Positions 56,436 through 64,000 of a stretch of DNA of 64,000 nucleotides are shown one piece after another. Position numbers and translations under genes: made by a program. How positions within the stretch are numbered: position 1 is the stretch's first letter; each line of letters begins with the position of its first letter. The DNA comes from Christiangramia fulva. Its GTDB lineage: Bacteria > Bacteroidota > Bacteroidia > Flavobacteriales > Flavobacteriaceae. The DNA lies in contig NZ_CP028136.1 in assembly GCF_003024155.1 (NCBI RefSeq), forward strand, positions 744,001 through 808,000, in the 5' to 3' direction. The notes beneath the pieces were generated by a model. That model worked only from the letters and a program-made list of their open reading frames with translations. It was not told the origin of the DNA and made no database searches.

Positions 56436-57596
56436 TTAAACTTCGTTTTTTCGTTTGGCTTTATACCATCTTTCAGGGATTACCTGATTACAGGCTTCAA
56501 GATAATCGTCCTCGCTGCATGGTAATAACGTATGCCTTTTTAATTTAGTATTTACGTGATCTAAAAAAGGAATTTCTATCCACCAGCGACCACTCACAGG
56601 ACTTTTAAAAAAGACCAGAATCTCATCATCAATCGGCACCTGATACTTAATAAACTCTTTTTTTGCAGAAATAGTATTTTCATTTGTGCGATAATTCATT
56701 CCTTCGATAAAATACCACATGATCTCTGCTACCAGGGTATTCGCCAGAGTTCCAAGCCCCAACTGGTATTCGTAGATTCCAAAAGAAGAAACTTTATCAC
56801 TAATTCCGGCGTATCTGGCTAATGCACAAATCTCCCTTCCATTAAAACCATTAGGGGTCTGGAAATAAGCATTCTGAAAAGAAGCCGAATCTATCGATCC
56901 CAAATCCAGCCCCACCAGATTGGCATTTCTGAAAATGGGTTCCATCAAAGATAAATCTGATGTTACCTCTCCAAGTCTATAGGCTTCAAAAAACAGCCTT
57001 TCCATCAACTCGATTTCTTCCTGAGAATTAAAATAAGTTTGATATCCTATGGCCGAATAATTAAATAAATTATAAGGTTTATCTACTACGATTTTTCCTA
57101 CATAACTTTGACTGTTAATCGGCTTATCGGCATCGCCAAGATCAAATTTAGAATCGATATTCACCAGGTTAACCATCTGATCCAGTTTATCATAAGCGCG
57201 ATATTGTGCATAAACAAGATCCTGACTTCCACCTAAAACAATGGGCAAAATATCTTTTTTTATAAGGCTTTCAACGATAGTCTGAACAGCGAAATAAGTA
57301 TCCTCAACGGTAGCGCCGGCTTCCACGTCTCCCAGATCAGCCATATCTAATTTCCAATTTCCCGGAAATAATTTATAAAAAGCCCTTCGCAGTTCATCGA
57401 AAGCAGGAGTTTCATTTTTTCTAAGCGAGCGGCGGTTTTCGGTGACCCCAAAAATGGCAATTTGAACTCCTTCCAGCTCGGGTAAACCCGACCTTTCGGT
57501 ATGTAATCTTAATTGAGCCCCTATGGATTGAGGATTTAATTGCTTAACCTCATCTATTAAGTCCTGGCTTATCGGACTTAGAAAATCGATCTCCAT
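56436..57596 (-). CDS. arginase/formimidoylglutamase-fold protein lacking metal ligands
   Basis: 386 aa, no signal. Fold landmarks of ureohydrolases are recognisable: IAIFGVTENRRS, PIVLGGSQDLVYAQY (normally GGDH or GGGH), LVNIDSKFDLGD (normally DAHxD) and NLVGLDLGSIDSASF (normally DxDxxD), with SSFGIYEYQLG later. His of GGDH is Gln, His of DAHxD is Lys, and the second Asp of DxD is Gly, so the binuclear Mn site cannot form. It starts 3 nt after topA and precedes gldK by 114 nt. Likely a non-catalytic homologue, perhaps linked to the gld locus by position only. Confidence 0.78.
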   Translation of the reverse strand: MEIDFLSPISQDLIDEVKQLNPQSIGAQLRLHTERSGLPELEGVQIAIFGVTENRRSLRKNETPAFDELRRAFYKLFPGNWKLDMADLGDVEAGATVEDTYFAVQTIVESLIKKDILPIVLGGSQDLVYAQYRAYDKLDQMVNLVNIDSKFDLGDADKPINSQSYVGKIVVDKPYNLFNYSAIGYQTYFNSQEEIELMERLFFEAYRLGEVTSDLSLMEPIFRNANLVGLDLGSIDSASFQNAYFQTPNGFNGREICALARYAGISDKVSSFGIYEYQLGLGTLANTLVAEIMWYFIEGMNYRTNENTISAKKEFIKYQVPIDDEILVFFKSPVSGRWWIEIPFLDHVNTKLKRHTLLPCSEDDYLEACNQVIPERWYKAKRKNEV

Positions 57597-57599
57597 AGC

Positions 57600-60104
57600 C
57601 TATTTCTTTTTCGTGGTTTTCTTTTTAGCACTTTTTTTCCGACCTGTCTTTTTCCCGCCTTTTCCGCTTTTTTCAAGAATATCTTTCACCTCATCCAGCG
57701 TCAATTCCCCAGCTTTTGTAGTTTTTGGAAGTTCGACTTTCGTTTTTCCCTTGATGACATTGAAACGTCCCCAACGTGCTTTTTCCACTCGAATACCTTC
57801 TTCTTCCCAGTTATGTATGATCTTTTCCCGTTCCTTTTTCAGCTTGTCTTCGATCAATTCTTCAATGTCGGCATTAGAAAGGTTATCAAAATCATATTTT
57901 TTGTTCACATTGATGAACATATTGTTCCATTTCAAAAATGGCCCGAATCTTCCCACACCTTTCTGTACGGGTTTATTTTTGTATTCCGCGATCGGGGCAT
58001 CGGCTTTTTCTTTCTCTTTAATAAGCTCCATTGCACGGTCAAAATCAACATTTAAAGGATCTTCTCCTTTTTCGAGCGAAACGAATTTTTTTCCAAACCT
58101 TACATAAGGGCCATAACGGCCGTTGTTCACCTCAACTGCTTCGCCTTTATATTCCCCCAGCTTTTTAGGAAGTTCAAAAAGTGCCATGGCGTCTTCATAA
58201 GTAATGGTTTCCAAATTCTGGTCCGGGCTCAGACTGGCAAATTTAGGTTTATCCTCATCTTCGACGCTTCCAATTTGCACCATGGGACCAAATTTCCCCA
58301 AACGCACGCTCACCGGTTTACCTGTTTCAGGGTCTTCCCCAAGTATCCGCTCGCCTACTTCCCGATCGGCATTCCTGGCAACATCCTGAACATGCGGATG
58401 AAAATCTTTATAAAAATCTTTCATCATCACCTTCCATTCCTGATTCCCTTCAGCGATATTATCAAAACTTTCCTCGACCCGGGCAGTGAAATTATAATCC
58501 AGGATATTTGAAAAGTGGTTCACGAGAAAATCATTGACCACCATTCCGGTAGCTGTAGGAACCAATTTTCCCTTGTCGCTTCCCACGGTTTCGGTTAAGG
58601 TTTTCTCAGAAAGCTTATTATTTTTCAGTTTAAACTGAACATAATTGCGCTCGCTACCTTCAATAGATCCTTTTTCGATATAATTTCTTGTCTGGATCGT
58701 AGAAATGGTCGGCGCATAAGTTGATGGCCTGCCGATGCCTAATTCTTCCAGTTTTTTAACAAGGGAAGCCTCGGTATAACGGTAAGGCGGCCTCGTAAAC
58801 CTTTCAGTTGCCGTAATATAATTGTTTAGCAGTGCCTGATTTTCTTTTAATGCCGGAAGCATTCCGCTTTGCTCTTCGTCTTCCTCATCGCTTCCTTCCA
58901 GATAAACCTTCAGGAAACCATCGAATTTCAGTACCTCTCCGTTAGCAGTGAACTGATTATCATGTTTATCGGCATCTATTTTAACATTAGTTCGCTCCAA
59001 CTGAGCATCGCTCATCTGGGAAGCAATGGCCCTTTTCCAAATTAGTTCATATAACCTTTGCTGATCCCTTTCCGCAGAGATACTGTGTTTTTGAAAACTG
59101 GTAGGTCGTATCGCCTCGTGAGCTTCCTGCGCGCCCTTTGCTTTACCTTTAAACTGACGCGGCTTTGAATATTTATCGCCGTATGCCTTTGAAATTTCCT
59201 TTTTAGCTCCCTCGCGTGCTTCATCAGATAAATTCACGCTGTCGGTTCTCATATAGGTAATATGCCCCGCTTCGTACAATCGCTGAGCCAGCGTCATGGT
59301 TTTACCCACCGAAAAATAGAGTTTTCGGGCCGCTTCCTGCTGAAGGGTGGAAGTGGTAAATGGTGGCGCCGGATTCTTTTTCGCCGGTTTGGTAGTGAGT
59401 TCAGCCACCTTAAAGTTCGCACCAATATTATCTTTCAGGAATTGTTCCGCCTCCTCTTTCGTATCAAAATTTTTGGGAATACGGGCTTTAAAAGATTTGC
59501 CGTCTTCGGTAGCGAATTCTGCGTCGATCCTGTAAGAAGCCTGAGCTTCAAAATCCTGAATTTCACGCTCTCTTTCCACAATAAGCCTCACAGCAACAGA
59601 CTGAACCCTTCCTGCTGAAAGACCTCCCTTGACTTTACGCCATAGAACAGGAGATAGTTCATAACCAACCAGCCTGTCAAGTACCCGACGGGCCTGCTGA
59701 GCATTTACAAGATTATAATCTATACTTCGTGGATTTTCAATAGCCTTTAAGATCGCGGGTTTGGTAATTTCATGAAAAACGATTCGTTTGGTTTTATCAT
59801 TTTTCAGCTTCAATTCTTCAGAAAGATGCCATGCAATAGCCTCCCCCTCACGGTCTTCATCACTCGCCAGCCATACAGTTTCTGCTGCTTTGGCAAGACT
59901 TTTCAGCTTCTTTACCACATCCTTTTTATCTTTCGAAACGATATATTTAGGCGTAAAATCCCCTTCGGTATCCACACCGATCTCCTTGGTAGGCAAATCG
60001 GCAATATGCCCGAAGCTGGAAGCCACTTTGTAGTCGCTGCCCAGGAATTTTTCGATGGTTTTTGCCTTCGCCGGGGACTCTACTATCACTAAATTTTTTG
60101 CCAT
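57600..60104 (-). CDS. topA: DNA topoisomerase I
   Basis: 834 aa from the ATG at 60104 (MAKNLVIVESPAKAKTIEKF); the frame is open 8 codons further. TOPRIM domain at the N-terminus with SDEDREGEAIAWHL, and catalytic Tyr284 in HITYMRTDSV. The C-terminal region has about four TopoI repeats (RLGKFGPMVQIG, NNGRYGPYVRFG, GVGRFGPFLKW, KARWGRFNVIKG) without the zinc-finger cysteines of E. coli TopA, and ends in a Lys-rich tail (about 812-834). Relaxes negative supercoils. Confidence 0.96.
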   Translation of the reverse strand: MAKNLVIVESPAKAKTIEKFLGSDYKVASSFGHIADLPTKEIGVDTEGDFTPKYIVSKDKKDVVKKLKSLAKAAETVWLASDEDREGEAIAWHLSEELKLKNDKTKRIVFHEITKPAILKAIENPRSIDYNLVNAQQARRVLDRLVGYELSPVLWRKVKGGLSAGRVQSVAVRLIVEREREIQDFEAQASYRIDAEFATEDGKSFKARIPKNFDTKEEAEQFLKDNIGANFKVAELTTKPAKKNPAPPFTTSTLQQEAARKLYFSVGKTMTLAQRLYEAGHITYMRTDSVNLSDEAREGAKKEISKAYGDKYSKPRQFKGKAKGAQEAHEAIRPTSFQKHSISAERDQQRLYELIWKRAIASQMSDAQLERTNVKIDADKHDNQFTANGEVLKFDGFLKVYLEGSDEEDEEQSGMLPALKENQALLNNYITATERFTRPPYRYTEASLVKKLEELGIGRPSTYAPTISTIQTRNYIEKGSIEGSERNYVQFKLKNNKLSEKTLTETVGSDKGKLVPTATGMVVNDFLVNHFSNILDYNFTARVEESFDNIAEGNQEWKVMMKDFYKDFHPHVQDVARNADREVGERILGEDPETGKPVSVRLGKFGPMVQIGSVEDEDKPKFASLSPDQNLETITYEDAMALFELPKKLGEYKGEAVEVNNGRYGPYVRFGKKFVSLEKGEDPLNVDFDRAMELIKEKEKADAPIAEYKNKPVQKGVGRFGPFLKWNNMFINVNKKYDFDNLSNADIEELIEDKLKKEREKIIHNWEEEGIRVEKARWGRFNVIKGKTKVELPKTTKAGELTLDEVKDILEKSGKGGKKTGRKKSAKKKTTKKK

Positions 60105-60234
60105 AAATTTTTGAGTTTGTCGTTGCAAAAGTATGTCAAATTTTTAATCTCATGGGCAGGCCAAAAAGAAATCAAGGTTCAAAATGCTTGCAACCCATTG
60201 AAAATAAAGGGATTTTAAAGCTTTTTAAAAATTT

Positions 60235-61254
60235 TTATTCAGTGTAAAAATCTACAGAAGTGACTCCGGAAAGCTTATAACTAAGATCGGGAGAAATATT
60301 CCCTTCAACAGAATCTGCTCGATTAAAGGCAATGATCCTTCCGCCTGCACTAGCGGCTTCCGCAACAAAAACGGCATTATAGGAAGCATCATATTTTATA
60401 TCTACGGGATTTCCTAACTGGGTATTATTCCCTGAAATCACCAACTGGCCCACAGCAGGAATAATATTGCTCCCCGGAGTATTGACGAATTTCGATTCAA
60501 AACCGGTAATGCTGTGAATCGCACCATCTCCATTAATACCGGGGTCTCCCATATCGGCAAGAAACATGGTTCCATTCTCAAAATCAAGGCTGCTCAATTG
60601 CAAGGCTCCTTCTATGCGCACCGTTTTTTCTGCCACCGCCCTGGAAAAAACCTGGTAGGAATCCAGGAAATTTCGAAAAACGGCCACCTTATTTGAATGA
60701 GATTTGATCACATAAAGATCTTCTCCCACGAATTCCATTCCCACTACTTTAAAATCAGTCAGCACCATATTCCGTATTTCAAAACCTGTTTCAGACTTTT
60801 TGAAAATAAGGATTCTCCCTTCCTCAGTTTGCAGATCTCCGTCAAAATCAGTGGTATCAGAAACCACATAAAATCCTTCGCTTTTTTCAAGGTCGGTAGG
60901 ATGTTGAAAAGTGACGGTGCTTGTGAAATCAGTATTGGCATCAATAGAACCCGTTTTATCCGGAATAGAAAGATTTTCATAAGATTCTATACGCCCGGGC
61001 TCAAGGGAAAGTACAGCAAATGAAGCTATTCCCTCAGCAATTATTTTGCTCGCTGAAGTAGATGAAATATTAATACTGGGTTTATTACTGCCGTCATTGA
61101 TGTCATAACGCTTTACGATGCCATTTACGGTTGTTGCAAAAAGATAGGCTTTGCTGGCAAGTTTTATATCCCCATTAGGATTTTCATCAGAGCTGCAAGA
61201 AATACTGGTAATAAGGAGTATTCCGCATAAAATTCCGATTAAAGAAAACTTCAT
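60235..61254 (-). CDS. lipoprotein, probable beta-propeller, unknown function
   Basis: 339 aa from the ATG at 61254. Lipoprotein signal MKFSLIGILCGILLITSISC (Cys20), then repeated short beta segments with DGSNKPSINISS, FYVVSDTTDFDGD, SLDFENGTMFLADMGDPGINGDG and IKYDASYNAVFVAEAA, reminiscent of NHL/YVTN-type propellers. No enzymatic motif is visible. Monocistronic on the minus strand, divergent from the N-ATPase operon. Confidence 0.75.
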   Translation of the reverse strand: MKFSLIGILCGILLITSISCSSDENPNGDIKLASKAYLFATTVNGIVKRYDINDGSNKPSINISSTSASKIIAEGIASFAVLSLEPGRIESYENLSIPDKTGSIDANTDFTSTVTFQHPTDLEKSEGFYVVSDTTDFDGDLQTEEGRILIFKKSETGFEIRNMVLTDFKVVGMEFVGEDLYVIKSHSNKVAVFRNFLDSYQVFSRAVAEKTVRIEGALQLSSLDFENGTMFLADMGDPGINGDGAIHSITGFESKFVNTPGSNIIPAVGQLVISGNNTQLGNPVDIKYDASYNAVFVAEAASAGGRIIAFNRADSVEGNISPDLSYKLSGVTSVDFYTE

Positions 61255-63529
<2,275 letters not shown>

Positions 63530-63540
<11 letters not shown>

Positions 63541-63853
63541 TAAAGAGCAGGATAGGGATTTCAGCCGGAAGGTCGGCGAAAAGGAGGAAAGAAAGATCAG
63601 GAGCCTCAGGGAAAATAAAAGAAGCGTCTGGTTTGGCCTGGGTATGATGGGAATGGTCGGCTGGTCTGTAGCGGTGCCGGCATTGTTGGGAGTCTTAACA
63701 GGATTATGGCTCGACAAAAAATATCCGCAGACCTTTTCATGGACGCTCACACTGCTCGTAATTGGAGTTTTTATCGGGTCGATCATCGCCTGGTACTGGG
63801 TAGAAAAAGAAGACCGCGAAATACATAATAATAAAGATCAGGAAAATGAATAA
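63530..63853 (+). CDS. atpQ: N-ATPase membrane protein AtpQ (AtpI-like)
   Basis: 107 aa from the ATG at 63530, overlapping atpC by 11 nt. A charged N-terminus (about 1-33) precedes two membrane helices (about 38-62, with GWSVAVPALLGVLTGLWLDKKYP, and 70-92). This is the pattern of AtpI/AtpQ, the small subunits thought to assist Mg2+ uptake or c-ring assembly. Its place after atpC and before atpR is diagnostic for the N-ATPase operon. Confidence 0.87.
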
Positions 63854-64000
63854 CAGCTTTCTCATCATTGTTTTTTTAGTGGGATTTGCCCTCGGAGTAT
63901 TTTTCTTTGGAGGCTTATGGTACAGCGTAAAAAAGGCCGTGGTTTCTACAAAACCGCTGTTATGGACCTTCGGAAGTTTCTTTATAAGAATGAGCCTGAC
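63846..64000 (+). CDS. atpR: N-ATPase membrane protein AtpR, 5' part
   Basis: Starts at the ATG at 63846, overlapping atpQ by 8 nt, and runs off the window after 51 codons. One full membrane helix (FLIIVFLVGFALGVFFFGGL) is followed by WYSVKKAVVSTKPLLWTFGS and FFIRMS, the characteristic start of the N-ATPase AtpR subunit. In the family this subunit has three helices and conserved Arg residues. Confidence 0.85.
   Translation, partial: MNNSFLIIVFLVGFALGVFFFGGLWYSVKKAVVSTKPLLWTFGSFFIRMSL

Overview
The window looks like a chromosome segment of a marine-type Flavobacteriaceae member (Bacteroidota; a Gramella/Salegentibacter/Zunongwangia-like relative is my guess). Direct support is the gldK-L-M-N gliding/type IX secretion locus behind topA, promoter-like TAnnTTTG -7 elements, few Shine-Dalgarno sites, and proteins of flavobacterial character (DUF983, CPXCG, SpoIIAA-like, RND/MFP/TolC trio).

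Layout. 1-3.7 kb: the end of a higB toxin with higA, then catalase-peroxidase katG and a HEPN-like protein. 3.8-21.1 kb: an anaerobic-style energy block. On the minus strand lie a ferredoxin and single-chain pyruvate:ferredoxin oxidoreductase (nifJ). Divergently on the plus strand lie a two-subunit 2-oxoacid:ferredoxin oxidoreductase (korAB) and an 11-subunit complex I operon (nuoA-D, nuoH-N) without the NADH module nuoEFG, ending in an unrecognised small gene. The shared intergenic region holds two copies of a CRP/FNR-type palindrome (AATATGA-N6-TCATATT), each 29.5 nt from a -7 element. The pathway continues at 37.9-41.5 kb with pta and ackA. The picture is pyruvate to acetyl-CoA to acetate plus ATP, with reduced ferredoxin probably feeding complex I.

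21.2-37.2 kb is an accessory region: a luciferase-like monooxygenase, a DUF2231 membrane protein, a rubrerythrin lipoprotein, a CLC-type channel, an LMF1-like membrane protein, two serine hydrolases, and five paralogues of an unfamiliar secreted protein made of three cupredoxin-like domains. Domain 1 of every copy keeps a type-1 copper pattern (His ... Cys-x9-His-x4-Met). Two of the five copies are broken. The two minus-strand operons carrying the family share an identical 24-bp element about 10 kb apart, and a decayed third serine hydrolase lies upstream of the second operon.

41.7-61.3 kb: initiator tRNA with a degenerate second copy, SpoIIAA-like and CPXCG proteins, an RND efflux operon, an ABC-F ATPase, DUF983, an amino-acid-oxidase-like flavoprotein, gldN-M-L-K, an arginase-fold protein that has lost its metal ligands, topA, and a lipoprotein. 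61.6-64 kb: the start of an alternative F-type ATPase operon of the N-ATPase type (atpD-atpC-atpQ-atpR, running off the window).
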